Part shown: positions 26,969-37,856 of the stretch, one piece after another
Layout of the letters: each line of letters starts with the position of its first letter
Position numbering within the stretch: position 1 is the stretch's first letter
NCBI RefSeq assembly: GCF_017894385.1
Contig: NZ_CP059560.1
Location: forward strand, 3,286,001 to 3,350,000
Direction: 5' to 3'
From: Aromatoleum petrolei
GTDB lineage: Bacteria > Pseudomonadota > Gammaproteobacteria > Burkholderiales > Rhodocyclaceae
DNA length: 64,000 nt
Made by a program: the position numbers and the translations under genes
The notes under the pieces: generated by a model
What the model was told of the DNA's origin: nothing
The model's input: the letters and a program-made list of their open reading frames with translations, nothing else
The model's database searches: none

Positions 26969-27843
26969 GCGCACCGCTACGCCACGTGCCGCCGATGCAC
27001 GCGCTCGCGGCCTTCGAGGCGGCCGCGCGCCTGGGCGGTTTCGCGCCGGCGGCCGAAGAGTTGTGCGTGACTCCAAGCGCCGTCAGCCACCGCATCCGCC
27101 AACTTGAAACCCAGCTCGGCACCGCCTTGTTCGAGCGCGGCCCGGGCGGGGTGCGGCCCACCACCGCCGGGCGGCTGTACCTCGACAGCGTGCGCGCGGC
27201 TTTCGACCGGCTCGCGCAGGCCGGTGCCGTGCTGCGGCCCGAGCGCGAGCGCCTGCGCGTGTCGCTGCCGCCGACCTTCGCGCGGCAGTTGCTGATGGCG
27301 CGCCTGCCCGAATACCTGCGCGCCCACCCCGAAGTGGAACTGGAGGCGCACCTGTCGATCCCGCTGCAGGATGTCACGGCGGAGGCGGCTGACGTCGAGG
27401 TGCGCTGGGGGCGCGGCGACTACCCGGAGCGGGTCGTGCGCAAGCTCTTCGACGACACCATGGTGCCGTTCGCCGCGCCGTCGTGGGTGGCCGCGCATGC
27501 GCCGGCCGGCATGGCCGATCTCGCCGGCCTGGAATTGCTGCGCTCGCCGCTGCTGCCATGGCGGCCGTGCTTCCTCGCGGCCGGTCTCGACTGGGCGGAG
27601 CCCGAGCGCGGTGCGGTGTTCAACGATCTCGGCATGCTGATGGAGATTGCCGCGGCCGGTCTGGGCGCGGCGGTGTGTACGCGGCGACTGTCGGCTGCGT
27701 GGGTGGAGACCGGCAGGCTGGTGCCGCTCTTCGGTGTGTCCGCGCCGGCGCCGTTCACCTACTACGCGGTGAGCACGCCGGCGCAGAGCAAGCGCGCGGT
27801 GGTGCAGGGATTCATCGACTGGCTCGCAGCCGCATTCGCCTAG
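26965..27843 (+). CDS. LysR-family transcriptional regulator, GcvA type
   Basis: A 292-residue regulator: winged helix-turn-helix (about 1-65, FEAAARLGGFAPAAEELCVTPSAVSHRIRQLE) and a periplasmic-binding-protein-like effector domain (about 90-290). The substrate is unknown. The GTG start overlaps the tag stop, so it is co-transcribed with a DNA repair gene and followed 12 bases later by acpH. This arrangement gives no divergent target gene, which is unusual for LysR regulators. Confidence 0.88.
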   Translation: MSAPLRHVPPMHALAAFEAAARLGGFAPAAEELCVTPSAVSHRIRQLETQLGTALFERGPGGVRPTTAGRLYLDSVRAAFDRLAQAGAVLRPERERLRVSLPPTFARQLLMARLPEYLRAHPEVELEAHLSIPLQDVTAEAADVEVRWGRGDYPERVVRKLFDDTMVPFAAPSWVAAHAPAGMADLAGLELLRSPLLPWRPCFLAAGLDWAEPERGAVFNDLGMLMEIAAAGLGAAVCTRRLSAAWVETGRLVPLFGVSAPAPFTYYAVSTPAQSKRAVVQGFIDWLAAAFA

Positions 27844-27854
27844 GCAAAACCGAC

Positions 27855-28460
27855 ATGAATTTCCTCGCGCACGCCTGGCTCGCCGGCGAAGCCCCCGCGG
27901 ACCGCCTCGGTGGGCTGATGGGCGACTTCGTGAAAGGGCCGTTGCCGGCCGGCCTGCCGCCGGACCTCGCCGCAGGCGTGCGCCTGCATCGCCAGATCGA
28001 CCTCTTCGCCGAAACCCATCCCGCCTTCCTGCGCAGCCGTGCACGGGTGTCGCCGGAGCGGCGTCGCGTCGCCGGGGTGATGGTCGACATGTTCTACGAC
28101 CACTTCCTCGCGCGGCATTGGGAGCGCTACCACGACGAGCCGCTCGAGCGCTTCAGCGCGGCGATGTATGCGCTGATGGACGCCAACGGCGCGCTGCTGC
28201 CGCCGCGGCTCGCGGTAATCCTGCCGCGCATGCGCGAATCGGACTGGCTGGGGAGTTACCGCTCGGCGGACGTCGTCGCGATGGCGCTCGACCGCATGGC
28301 GCACAGGCTGCGCCGAGCGAATCCGCTGACCGGCAGCGGCGCGGAACTCTTCGCCGACTACGCGGGCTTCGAGGCGGATTTCTTCGAATTCATCGCCGCG
28401 GCGGAAGCGTTCGCCGCGGAGCGCCGGGCCCTGCGCGGACCCGGCGAGCGGGCGTTTTGA
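27855..28460 (+). CDS. acpH: AcpH, acyl carrier protein phosphodiesterase
   Basis: Hydrolyses the phosphopantetheine arm from holo-ACP. The 201-residue protein closely follows the E. coli AcpH pattern: MNFLAHAWLAG at the start, GGLMGDFVKG, GVRLHRQIDLFAETHP, and VMVDMFYDHFLARHWE, with the HD-like metal residues. The upstream gap to the LysR gene is only 12 bases, so it may be translated from the same transcript. Ribosome binding site is poor. Confidence 0.88.
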   Translation: MNFLAHAWLAGEAPADRLGGLMGDFVKGPLPAGLPPDLAAGVRLHRQIDLFAETHPAFLRSRARVSPERRRVAGVMVDMFYDHFLARHWERYHDEPLERFSAAMYALMDANGALLPPRLAVILPRMRESDWLGSYRSADVVAMALDRMAHRLRRANPLTGSGAELFADYAGFEADFFEFIAAAEAFAAERRALRGPGERAF

Positions 28461-28469
28461 AGTGTTGCG

Positions 28470-28829
28470 TCAGCGCAACGGAATGACCAGCGGCGGGATG
28501 TCGACGCCGATGGTGATTGCAGGATCGCGCGGGTAGATGCGCGGCGCGTACACCGGGGCATACACCGGCGCGGGGGCGTAGTAGCCGATCGGGCGCTCGT
28601 AGTAGCGGTATTCGCGCACCACCGGGCGGCGCTCGACGATCCGTTCGCGGATCACGACCCGTTCGCGGTCGCGGAATTTCTTGTAGTGGCCGTGGCGGTG
28701 GCCGTCGCCGCGCCACTCGCGGTAACCGTCGTCGCGCCAGTGGTCGCGGTCGGCATGGGCGGGCGTGGCAGCGATCAGGGCACCCCCGGCGATCATCGCA
28801 GCAAGCAGTTTGAGGGCTTTCGATTTCAT
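28470..28829 (-). CDS. Small secreted Arg/Tyr-rich protein of unknown function
   Basis: A 119-residue protein with an N-terminal signal peptide (Lys-rich start, hydrophobic core, cut near ATPAHA/DRDHW). The mature part has a His/Asp/Arg-rich half (RDHWRDDGYREWRGDGHRHG), an RERIVERRPVVREYRYYERP stretch, and a Tyr/Pro/Ala segment (YYAPAPVYAPVYAP). AGGAG lies about eight bases before the ATG. Low-complexity periplasmic proteins of this look are common in beta- and gammaproteobacteria. Function not recognised; it is convergent with acpH with only 9 bases between stops. Confidence 0.7.
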   Translation of the reverse strand: MKSKALKLLAAMIAGGALIAATPAHADRDHWRDDGYREWRGDGHRHGHYKKFRDRERVVIRERIVERRPVVREYRYYERPIGYYAPAPVYAPVYAPRIYPRDPAITIGVDIPPLVIPLR

Positions 28830-28996
28830 GATTCTTCTCCTGACGAACCGGACACCGTCACGCAGCGCGTACCGTTGTCCCCATGCGCATTAAACGCGAG
28901 ATCGACCGGAGAAGTTGTCGCCGAGTTGTAAGCGGATATGCATGAAACGGGCTAGCCCGGGAGCATTGAAACGGCCCCCGGGCGTGCCTGCCGGCC

Positions 28997-29638
28997 TCAG
29001 CCGACGATGATCACATGCACGCGGCGCGGGCCGTGTGCGCCGAGCTGGATGGTCTGCTCGACGTCGGCCGTGCGCGAGGGGCCGGAGATGATGTTGGTCG
29101 CGCGCGGCATGCCTTCGGGGCGGGCGCGCAGGATCTCCCAGGCCTCCTCGAAGTGGCCGACGATCGCGTTCGCGTCGAGCACGACGACGTGGTCGTCGGG
29201 CACGAAGTTGTGCGTGATCGGGCTTGCCGGACCGGAGGCCATCATCAGGCTGCCCGGCTCGGCGATGCCGCACAGGGCCTGCGACACGGCCATCGTCTCG
29301 TCGATGCCGGCCGGGTTGTGATGGATCTCGAGACCCGGAAACGCCAGATCGTTCAGTGCGGCGCCGACCGCGGCGCGTGCGGGCAGGTCCTTGGCGGCGC
29401 GATAGGCTTCGACCGCAGCCGGCACGTCGGCCCGGCTCGCGACGCGCGTGGTCGTGCCGGCGCGGCTTTCGAACTTGCGGATGAAGCGCGCGACGAGTTC
29501 CTCGTCCTGCGCCGGGCGGGTGTGCTGCGGGCGGCGCGCGTCGAGTTCGGCGCGCCGTGCGTCGTCGAGCGGCCCGCGCCGCAGCGCGGAGCGGACGGAG
29601 TCGAGGATCGCCTCGCGGGCGTTCATTGCAGCAGTCAT
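28997..29638 (-). CDS. lutC: LutC-family protein of the L-lactate utilisation complex
   Basis: A 213-residue DUF162/LUD-domain protein. In LutABC systems it joins LutA and LutB to oxidise L-lactate to pyruvate. GIDETMAVSQALCGIAEPGSL and the C-terminal NIISGPSRTADVEQTIQLGAHGP motif are typical. The ATG at 29638 overlaps the lutB stop by four bases; an ATG four codons later is possible. It is the last gene of the lutA-lutB-lutC set. Confidence 0.88.
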   Translation of the reverse strand: MTAAMNAREAILDSVRSALRRGPLDDARRAELDARRPQHTRPAQDEELVARFIRKFESRAGTTTRVASRADVPAAVEAYRAAKDLPARAAVGAALNDLAFPGLEIHHNPAGIDETMAVSQALCGIAEPGSLMMASGPASPITHNFVPDDHVVVLDANAIVGHFEEAWEILRARPEGMPRATNIISGPSRTADVEQTIQLGAHGPRRVHVIIVG

Positions 29639-31041
29639 TTCTGGCCTCGCTTGCCTTGCCACAGTTCCAGGAAGGTGCGTCCCGCCGGGGCCGGCAGGTC
29701 GCGCACATCGGTCCAGCCGCTCGCGAGCGGCAGGCGGCGGATGCTGCCGTTCTTCGCGATCGCCGACAGGAAGCGTGCCCCGACCTGTTCGAGCGCGTGG
29801 TAGAGCTTCGGCCGTGTCGCGACATAGCGCCACACTTTCAGCGCGCGCTTCTGCATCACCGGCGTGATGTCCTGCTGGTGCTGCATGTGGCGCAGCTCGC
29901 GCAACAGGTCCGGCAGCGGGATCTTCACCGGGCATACCGAGGCGCAGCGCCCGTTGAGCGTGCAGGCGTTGGGCAGATCGTAGGCGTTGTCCAGGCCCTT
30001 GATCAGCGGCGTGAGCACCGAGCCCATCGGCCCCGGATACACCCAGCCATAGGCGTGGCCGCCGACCGCGCCATACACCGGGCAGTGGTTCATGCAGGCG
30101 CCGCAGCGGATGCAGCGCAGCATCTCCTTGAAGCGCCCGGCGAGCATCTTCGAGCGGCCGTTGTCGACCAGCACCACGTGGTACTCCTCGGGGCCGTCGA
30201 GGTCGTCGGCGCGGCGCGGGCCGGTCGAGATCGTCGTGTAGGTCTCGGTCTCCTGGCCGGTCGCGCTGCGCGCCAGCAGACGCAGGAACAGCGTCGCGTC
30301 GTCGAGCGTCGGCACGACGCGCTCGATGCCGGAGGTGACGATGTGCACCTTCGCGAGCGTCTGCGTCAGGTCGCCGTTGCCCTCGTTCGTGACGATGATC
30401 GACGAGCCGGTTTCGGCGACGAGGAAGTTGCCGCCAGTGATGCCGACGTCGGCCTTGAAGTACTTGTCGCGCAGCACCTGGCGCGCCTCATTGACGAGGT
30501 CCGGCACCTCGGTCTTGCGCGGCCCGCCGTGGGCGGCCTCGAAGAGGTCGGAGACTTGGTCCTTGGTCTTGTGCACGGCCGGCGCGATGATGTGCGAGGG
30601 CGGTTCGTGCGCGAGCTGGATGATGTATTCGCCCAGGTCGGTCTCGACCACTTCCATGCCATTCTCGATCAGCGCCTCGTTGAGGCCGATCTCCTCGGAC
30701 ACCATCGACTTGCCCTTGGTGACGGTCTTGGCGTCCACGCGCTTGCAGATGTCGAGGATGATCTCGCGCGCCTCCTCGGCGTCCCGTGCCCAGTGGACTT
30801 GGCCGCCGGCGGCCGTCACGGCCGCCTCGTAGCGCTCGAGGTAATGGTCGAGGTTGTCGAGGATGTGATTCTTGGTGTTTTTCGCTTCCTCGCGCAGGCG
30901 CTCGAATTCCGGCAGTTCGGCGACCTGCAGCGCGCGCTTGCCGACGAAGCCGTAGCGCGCGCGGCCGAGCGCCGTCTGCAGGTTCGCGTCGTGGATCGCG
31001 AAGACCGAGCGCCGCTTGAATTCCTTCGAACGGATCTCCAT
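29635..31041 (-). CDS. lutB: LutB-family iron-sulfur protein (lactate utilisation)
   Basis: A 468-residue LUD-domain protein with two [4Fe-4S] sites: CIRCGACMNHCPVYG and CTLNGRCASVCPVKIPL, in the C-terminal half. The N-terminal half shows GITGGNFLVAETGSSIIVTN and IEIVxP-like segments of the LUD domain. It transfers electrons in the LutABC lactate dehydrogenase. The start ATG shares one base with the lutA stop (TGATG). Confidence 0.92.
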   Translation of the reverse strand: MEIRSKEFKRRSVFAIHDANLQTALGRARYGFVGKRALQVAELPEFERLREEAKNTKNHILDNLDHYLERYEAAVTAAGGQVHWARDAEEAREIILDICKRVDAKTVTKGKSMVSEEIGLNEALIENGMEVVETDLGEYIIQLAHEPPSHIIAPAVHKTKDQVSDLFEAAHGGPRKTEVPDLVNEARQVLRDKYFKADVGITGGNFLVAETGSSIIVTNEGNGDLTQTLAKVHIVTSGIERVVPTLDDATLFLRLLARSATGQETETYTTISTGPRRADDLDGPEEYHVVLVDNGRSKMLAGRFKEMLRCIRCGACMNHCPVYGAVGGHAYGWVYPGPMGSVLTPLIKGLDNAYDLPNACTLNGRCASVCPVKIPLPDLLRELRHMQHQQDITPVMQKRALKVWRYVATRPKLYHALEQVGARFLSAIAKNGSIRRLPLASGWTDVRDLPAPAGRTFLELWQGKRGQK

Positions 31042-31826
31042 CACTCGCTCTCCTTCGCGGCGCCTGCGAGACCGGGGCCGTCGGCGAGGCCGGCGAGCAC
31101 TTCGGCGGTGTGGAAGACCTTCACCGGCGCGTTGACGCGCTTCAGTCGTCCGGCGATGTTCATCAGGCAGCCCAAGTCGCCGCCGACCAGCGTGTCGGCG
31201 CCCGAGGCGAGTACGTTCCTGACCTTGTCCTCGACCATCTTCTCGGAGATCTCCGGGTACTTCACGCAGAAGGTGCCACCGAAGCCGCAGCACACTTCGC
31301 TGTCCTCCATCTCCTTGAGCTTGAGGCCGTCGACCTCGCCGAGCAGTGCGCGCGGTTGCCCCTTGATTCCCAGGCCGCGCAGGCCTGAACAGGAGTCGTG
31401 GTAGGTGACCGTGCCTTCGTAGCGCGAATCGGACGGCGCCGCATGCAGCACGTCGGCGAGGAAGGACAGCAGCTCCCAGGCCTTCTCCGACAGCGCCTGC
31501 GCGCGCGGCAGCCACACCGGGTCGTCCTGGAACAGCACCGGGTAGTCGTGGCGGATGGTCGCCATGCATGAGCCGGACGGCCCGACGATGTAGTCGTAAT
31601 TCTCGAAGGCTTCGATCACCTGGCGGGCGAGTGCGCGCGCCGCGTCGTAGTCGCCGCTGTTGTAGCCGGGCTGGCCACAGCAGGTCTGGTTTGCAGGCAC
31701 CTCGACGATGCAGCCGGCGTCTTCGAGGAGCTTCACCGCCGAGAAGCCGACGTTCGGCCGGAACACGTTCATCAGGCAGGTGGCGAACAGTCCGACGCGC
31801 GGCCCGCGGGTGGGCGATTCGGTCAT
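31041..31826 (-). CDS. lutA: LutA-family (Fe-S)-binding protein with two CCG domains
   Basis: A 261-residue protein with two cysteine-rich CCG domains, QTCCGQPGYNSGDYD and EVCCGFGGTFCVKYPEIS, and further Cys in LFATCLMN and SGSCMA. It is the heterodisulfide-reductase-like subunit of LutABC. First gene of the operon; the upstream 230 bases hold no gene. No lactate permease (LutP/LldP) or LutR gene lies beside it. Confidence 0.92.
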   Translation of the reverse strand: MTESPTRGPRVGLFATCLMNVFRPNVGFSAVKLLEDAGCIVEVPANQTCCGQPGYNSGDYDAARALARQVIEAFENYDYIVGPSGSCMATIRHDYPVLFQDDPVWLPRAQALSEKAWELLSFLADVLHAAPSDSRYEGTVTYHDSCSGLRGLGIKGQPRALLGEVDGLKLKEMEDSEVCCGFGGTFCVKYPEISEKMVEDKVRNVLASGADTLVGGDLGCLMNIAGRLKRVNAPVKVFHTAEVLAGLADGPGLAGAAKESE

Positions 31827-32057
31827 GAGGGAGGTCTCCGGTTCATGTTCGGAAATTTTCTGGAACGAGGTGGCGCGATGTTAACAAGCTCCGCGCCTGC
31901 GTGCAGCGAGGGATTTTCAGGCCTGTGATGAGCCCGATTCATGTCCTGGTCAGCATAGCAGCTGCCGTGCCCGAATCGCGCGCGCTCAGGGTTTCCCCGC
32001 ATCCGCGCACCGACTTTGCGTGGCACACTGCGCGCCTTCGATCCGGGGAAGGAATCC

Positions 32058-33038
32058 ATGCTCGCTGGTTTGCTCGCGGCGCTCGGTGCGGGGATGTTGT
32101 GGGGACTCGTTTTCGTCGTCCCGCTGATGCTCGGGGACTACCCCGGCATCGTGCTCGCGTTCGGCCGCTACATCGCCTTCGGCGTCCTCGCCGTCGCGCT
32201 CGCCTGGATGGACCGCGCGGCACTGGCACGGCTCTCGCGCGCCGACTGGATCGAGGCCGGAAAGCTCGCGCTGGTCGGCAATCTCGTCTATTACACCACC
32301 CTCGCGAGCGCGATCCAGCTAGCGGGCGCCCCGGTGCCGACGCTGATGATCGGCACGCTGCCGGTCGTGATCGCGATCTGCGCGAACCTCACCGAGCGCC
32401 GCGCCGGCAACGCTGCGGACGTCGTCGCGTGGCGGCGCCTCGCCTTGCCGCTGGTGGTGATCCTCGCCGGCCTCGTGGTCGTGCAGTTCGACTCCACCGC
32501 GCATGCAACCGGTGCGGGTGGGCAGGGCGCCCGCGGCGGCTTGCGCTACGTGGCCGGCCTGGTGCTGGCCGCCGTCGCGCTCGCGTCGTGGACCTGGTAT
32601 CCGATTCGCAACGCACGCTGGCTGCGTGCCCGCGGTACGGGCCTCGCACGCCCCTGGGCGACCGCGCAAGGCCTCGTGACGCTGCCGCTCGCGCTTGCTG
32701 CGGCGATCGCGTTCGCGCTGTGGGAAGGCGTGACGGCGCCGGCGGAGGCATTCGAGTGGCCGTTCGGGCCGCGTCCGTTGGCCTTCGTCGGGCTGATGCT
32801 GGTTGTGGGTCTTGCCGCTTCGTGGCTCGGCACCCTGTTATGGAACCGCGCAAGCCACTTGCTGCCGCCGGCGTTCGCCGGTCAGCTGATCGTGTTCGAA
32901 ACGCTGGCGGCGCTGCTCTATGCTTTCCTGTGGTACGACCGCTGGCCGGGCCCCGGCGAGACGGCCGGCATCGTGCTGCTGGTCGCGGGCGTCCTGCTCG
33001 GGGTGCGCGTGTTCCGACCGGCCGCAACCGGATCCTGA
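32058..33038 (+). CDS. DMT-superfamily (EamA-like) membrane transporter
   Basis: A 326-residue protein with about ten membrane helices in two repeats (first beginning LAGLLAALGAGMLWGLVFVVP). It is typical of drug/metabolite transporters of unknown substrate. I use ATG 32058, preceded by GGGGAAGG, rather than an upstream ATG at 32016 that adds a non-hydrophobic leader. It is divergent from lutA and followed 10 bases later by a small membrane protein. Confidence 0.85.
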   Translation: MLAGLLAALGAGMLWGLVFVVPLMLGDYPGIVLAFGRYIAFGVLAVALAWMDRAALARLSRADWIEAGKLALVGNLVYYTTLASAIQLAGAPVPTLMIGTLPVVIAICANLTERRAGNAADVVAWRRLALPLVVILAGLVVVQFDSTAHATGAGGQGARGGLRYVAGLVLAAVALASWTWYPIRNARWLRARGTGLARPWATAQGLVTLPLALAAAIAFALWEGVTAPAEAFEWPFGPRPLAFVGLMLVVGLAASWLGTLLWNRASHLLPPAFAGQLIVFETLAALLYAFLWYDRWPGPGETAGIVLLVAGVLLGVRVFRPAATGS

Positions 33039-33048
33039 GGTGAAAAGC

Positions 33049-33423
33049 GTGCTCGCGCTGATGGCCGCCGATCTCGTCGTGCTGGTGCACGCGCTCTTCA
33101 TCGCCTTCGTGGTGTTCGGCGGCCTATTGACACTGCGCTGGCCGCGCGCGAAGTGGGCGCATCTGCCAGTGGCCGCCTACGGCGCGGCCATCGAACTGAT
33201 CGGCTGGACCTGTCCGCTGACCCCGCTCGAAAAGACGCTGCGCCTGGCGGCGGGCGGCGTGGATTACCGCGGCGGCTTCATCGAGCATTACCTGATCCCG
33301 TTGATCTATCCCGCGGGCCTCACGCCCCGGGTCCAGCTCCTGCTCGGTATGCTGGTGCTGGCGGTCAACGCGCTTGTGTACGGCATCGTCGCCCTGCGTC
33401 GGAGGCGCAGGGCGGGCGAGTGA
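33049..33423 (+). CDS. DUF2784 family small membrane protein
   Basis: A 124-residue membrane protein with three or four helices. VVLVHALFIAFVVFGGLL, the WPRAKWAHLPVAAYGAAIE loop, GWTCPLTPLEK and the GFIEHYLIPLIYP segment are the DUF2784 hallmarks. GTG 33049 has GAGGTG seven bases upstream, so I choose it; GTG 33040 and ATG 33061 are alternatives. Function unknown. Probably co-transcribed with the DMT transporter. Confidence 0.82.
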   Translation: MLALMAADLVVLVHALFIAFVVFGGLLTLRWPRAKWAHLPVAAYGAAIELIGWTCPLTPLEKTLRLAAGGVDYRGGFIEHYLIPLIYPAGLTPRVQLLLGMLVLAVNALVYGIVALRRRRRAGE

Positions 33424-33424
33424 C

Positions 33425-33445
33425 CGGCGCCCTCGTGAGGCGCCG
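33425..33445. terminator. Hairpin between two convergent genes, possible bidirectional terminator
   Basis: CGGCGCC and GGCGCCG form a 7-bp stem with a 7-base loop in the 28 bases between two converging stop codons. Neither strand has a clear T-run after the stem, so terminator function is uncertain. Confidence 0.4.
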
Positions 33446-33451
33446 TGCGCT

Positions 33452-33628
33452 TCAGTGGGGTTGGGGGTGACGCACGCCCAGCAGCAGGCTGACCGCGACC
33501 CGTGCAATGCGGGTGACCAGGCGTTTTGTACCGTGCCAGCCGTCGGCCAGGATCTGGCCCAGGGCTTCGTTGCGCAGACGCTGCGCTTCGCGGATTCGGC
33601 CTTGGTAGAAGAGATAGTCCTTGTCCAT
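33452..33628 (-). CDS. Small conserved-looking protein of unknown function (58 aa)
   Basis: A 58-residue protein (MDKDYLFYQGRIREAQRLRN at its start) with an amphipathic N-terminal helix rich in Arg/Gln/Glu and a hydrophobic stretch (about 41-51, ARVAVSLLLGV) ending in HPQPH. AAGGAG lies seven bases before ATG 33628, a strong site that marks a real gene; the frame extends upstream but loses this support. A good promoter with a palindrome lies 47 bases upstream, and a GcvA-type LysR gene is divergent. I do not recognise the family. The LysR protein or an unlinked repressor could control it. Confidence 0.65.
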   Translation of the reverse strand: MDKDYLFYQGRIREAQRLRNEALGQILADGWHGTKRLVTRIARVAVSLLLGVRHPQPH

Positions 33629-33674
33629 CGTGCGGCTCCTTGACGTTGCAGCCCTTCGTGAGGGCATGGACGCG

Positions 33675-33703
33675 ACTGTACGGGGCTTGTTGCATTGCAA
33701 CAA
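33675..33703 (-). promoter_or_regulatory. Sigma70-type promoter of the 58-aa gene
   Basis: On the minus strand TTGTTG (33703-33698), a 17-base spacer and TACAGT (33680-33675) match the vegetative promoter pattern. The -10 end is about 46 bases before the ATG at 33628. The palindrome at 33687-33703 covers the -35 and most of the spacer. Confidence 0.55.
33687..33703. promoter_or_regulatory. Operator-like palindrome TTGTTGCATTGCAACAA
   Basis: A perfect 8+1+8 inverted repeat over the -35 element of the 58-aa gene. It shares 13 of 17 positions with the centre of the palindrome at 37828-37848 (TTGCTGCAGCGCAGCAA). It also fits the T-N11-A pattern of LysR sites. A second, shorter palindrome AACGATCGTT follows at 33703-33712. 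Confidence 0.6.
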
Positions 33704-33758
33704 ACGATCGTTCATCATGTGATGCCTTAGAAAAACTCATCCATGTGATCGTCCGCGT

Positions 33759-34742
33759 ATGGCCGTCCGTCTCCCGCCGCTCAACGCCCTGCGCGCCTTC
33801 GAGGTCGCCGCGCGTCACCTGAGCTTCAAGCGCGCCGCCGAGGAGCTGTCCGTCACCCCGACCGCCGTCAGCCACCAGATCCGCGGCCTCGAGGAGGATC
33901 TGGGCGTGCCCCTGTTCCGGCGCCTGACGCGCGCGCTGGAGCTCACGCCGGAAGGCGAGGCGATGCTGCCCCGGTTGCGCGAAGCGATGGGCGCGATCGC
34001 CGAGTCGGTCGAGGCCGTCCGCGCGATGCGGCCGCTCAGCCGCCTGTCGGTCGTCGCCCCGCCGTCCTTCGCCTCGCGCTGGCTGGTCCCGCGCCTGCAA
34101 CGTTTTGCCGAACTGCACCCGCAGGTCGAGCTGCATCTGGCGAGCGCCACCAAGGCCATCGACGGCCGCGACGCTGCCGGGCTGGGCATCGAGCCGCTCA
34201 CGGCGCGCGCCGAGGGCGGCCAGTTGTGGATCCGATTCGGCACGGGCACGTATCCCGGCTATCGCTGCGAGCTGTTGCTCGAACCCGAATACACCGCGGT
34301 GTGCAGCCCGGCGCTGCTGCGCGCGAAGATCCCCCTGCGCCAGCCGTCGGACCTGCGGCGTCACTGCCTGATCCACGACGACACCGTGCCCGACACGCGC
34401 GAGCGGCCGACCTGGGCGGAGTGGTTGCAGGCGGCCGGGGTAACAGCGGTGCGTGCCGATGCCGGCCTGCATTTCAGCGACTCGGGCCTCGCCATCGCCG
34501 CGGCGCTCGACGGGCTGGGCGTCGCCCTGGTGTCCAAGCCGCTGGTTGCGGCGGAAGTCGCGGCCGGCCGCCTCGTCGTGCCCTTCGGCATCAGCCTGCG
34601 GCGCCGGTTCGCCTATTACATCGTGACGCCGCAGGCCGTGGCCCCACGGGCCCACGTCGCCGCGTTCCGCGACTGGTTGCTCGACGAGGCCCGCCGCGAC
34701 GCCATCCGCCTGGCCGATGCGCAGGCCGCGCTCGCCCATTGA
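33759..34742 (+). CDS. LysR-family transcriptional regulator, GcvA type
   Basis: A 327-residue regulator: winged helix-turn-helix (about 5-65, [20 protein letters not shown]) and an effector-binding domain (about 92-300). GcvA-like family pattern [13 protein letters not shown] is present. Its start is 130 bases from the divergent 58-aa gene, and the shared region holds two palindromes. The effector is unknown. Confidence 0.9.
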   Translation: MAVRLPPLNALRAFEVAARHLSFKRAAEELSVTPTAVSHQIRGLEEDLGVPLFRRLTRALELTPEGEAMLPRLREAMGAIAESVEAVRAMRPLSRLSVVAPPSFASRWLVPRLQRFAELHPQVELHLASATKAIDGRDAAGLGIEPLTARAEGGQLWIRFGTGTYPGYRCELLLEPEYTAVCSPALLRAKIPLRQPSDLRRHCLIHDDTVPDTRERPTWAEWLQAAGVTAVRADAGLHFSDSGLAIAAALDGLGVALVSKPLVAAEVAAGRLVVPFGISLRRRFAYYIVTPQAVAPRAHVAAFRDWLLDEARRDAIRLADAQAALAH

Positions 34743-34783
34743 GTCGAACTGAACCGAACGGCGCTTTCGGGCGTCCGAGTACA

Positions 34784-37046
<2,263 letters not shown>

Positions 37047-37054
<8 letters not shown>

Positions 37055-37673
37055 GCCGACGGCGGAGCTTGCGCCCCGTGCGCAGGTCGATGATGACCTC
37101 GGCCCACTCGCGGCCGGCTGGCTGGAAGGGGCGCAGCACTGTCCGTCGCCGAACTTCGATGCGCGCCCCGCCGGCACCGAGGTGAAGCTGATCGTCGTGC
37201 ATGCGATCAGCCTGCCGCCGGACGAGTTCGGCGGTCCGGGCGTCGAGCAGTTGTTCACCAACGCCCTCGATCCCGCGGAACACCCGTACTACGCCGCGAT
37301 CAGCCATCTGCGCGTGTCGGCGCACTTCTTCATCCGCCGCGACGGCCGCCTGGTGCAGTTCGTGCCCACGGACGCGCGCGCATGGCACGCCGGCGTGTCG
37401 AGCTGGAACGGGTGCGAGCGCTGCAACGACTTCTCGATCGGTATCGAACTGGAGGGCTGCGACACCCGGCCCTTCGAGCCGGCGCAATACGCGCGTCTCG
37501 CCGCCTTGCTGCGCGTGCTCCGTGCGCATTACCCCGTCGAGGCGGTCACCGGCCACTCGGACATCGCTCCCGGGCGCAAAACGGACCCCGGTCCATGCTT
37601 CGATTGGACCCATCTGCGCCTGGCGCTGGGCTGTCCGGAACTGGCCTGCGGACCGTTGTCCGAACCAGTCTGA
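37047..37673 (+). CDS. ampD: AmpD, 1,6-anhydro-N-acetylmuramyl-L-alanine amidase
   Basis: A 208-residue zinc amidase of peptidoglycan recycling in the cytoplasm. [24 protein letters not shown] contains the first zinc His region, [24 protein letters not shown] the middle motif, and [19 protein letters not shown] the second His and Asp ligand. ATG 37047 overlaps the ygiQ stop by eight bases. It releases the stem peptide from recycled muropeptides, and a lytic-transglycosylase-like gene lies 412 bases downstream. Confidence 0.95.
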
Positions 37674-37777
37674 ACGCTCCGAGTAAATGTTTTACATCTT
37701 TTGTGACAAATTTTTCGCACCGCGCGGGCGCGTGTCTGTGCAAAACTTCGCCTCCTGGAGGAGGGTGGAGGGACTTC

Positions 37778-37793
37778 GCAGGCGTCTGCCTGC
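37778..37793 (+). other. Short hairpin after ampD
   Basis: GCAGGC, loop GTCT, GCCTGC form a perfect 6-bp stem. It ends directly before the -35 hexamer of the next promoter. There is no T-run, so it may be a weak terminator for ampD or a protein site. Confidence 0.35.
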
Positions 37794-37822
37794 TTGACCA
37801 AGCCCAATTAAATCAATATAGT
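37794..37822 (+). promoter_or_regulatory. Sigma70-type promoter upstream of the lytic-transglycosylase-like gene
   Basis: TTGACC (37794-37799), a 17-base spacer that is A/T-rich, and TATAGT (37817-37822). This is the clearest vegetative promoter in the window. Transcription would start near 37828-37830, at the left edge of the palindrome described next. Confidence 0.65.
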
Positions 37823-37827
37823 AGGGA

Positions 37828-37856
37828 CGTTGCTGCAGCGCAGCAACGGTTTTTTT
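37828..37856 (+). terminator. Palindrome at the transcription start, followed by a T-run (operator or intrinsic attenuator)
   Basis: A 9-bp stem with a 3-base centre (37828-37848; core TTGCTGCAGCGCAGCAA) is followed by GG and seven T (37850-37856). In RNA this has the form of an intrinsic terminator, placed at the very 5' end of the transcript. In DNA it is an operator-like palindrome over +1 to +20, sharing 13 of 17 core positions with the site at 33687-33703. Either role, or both, would limit expression of the downstream gene. Confidence 0.6.

Noticed and set aside
31827..32057. GntR-like operator in the lutA/DMT divergent region (TGGTCAGCATAGCAGCTG).
   Set aside because: The symmetry is poor and does not match a TTGGT/ACCAA-type site.
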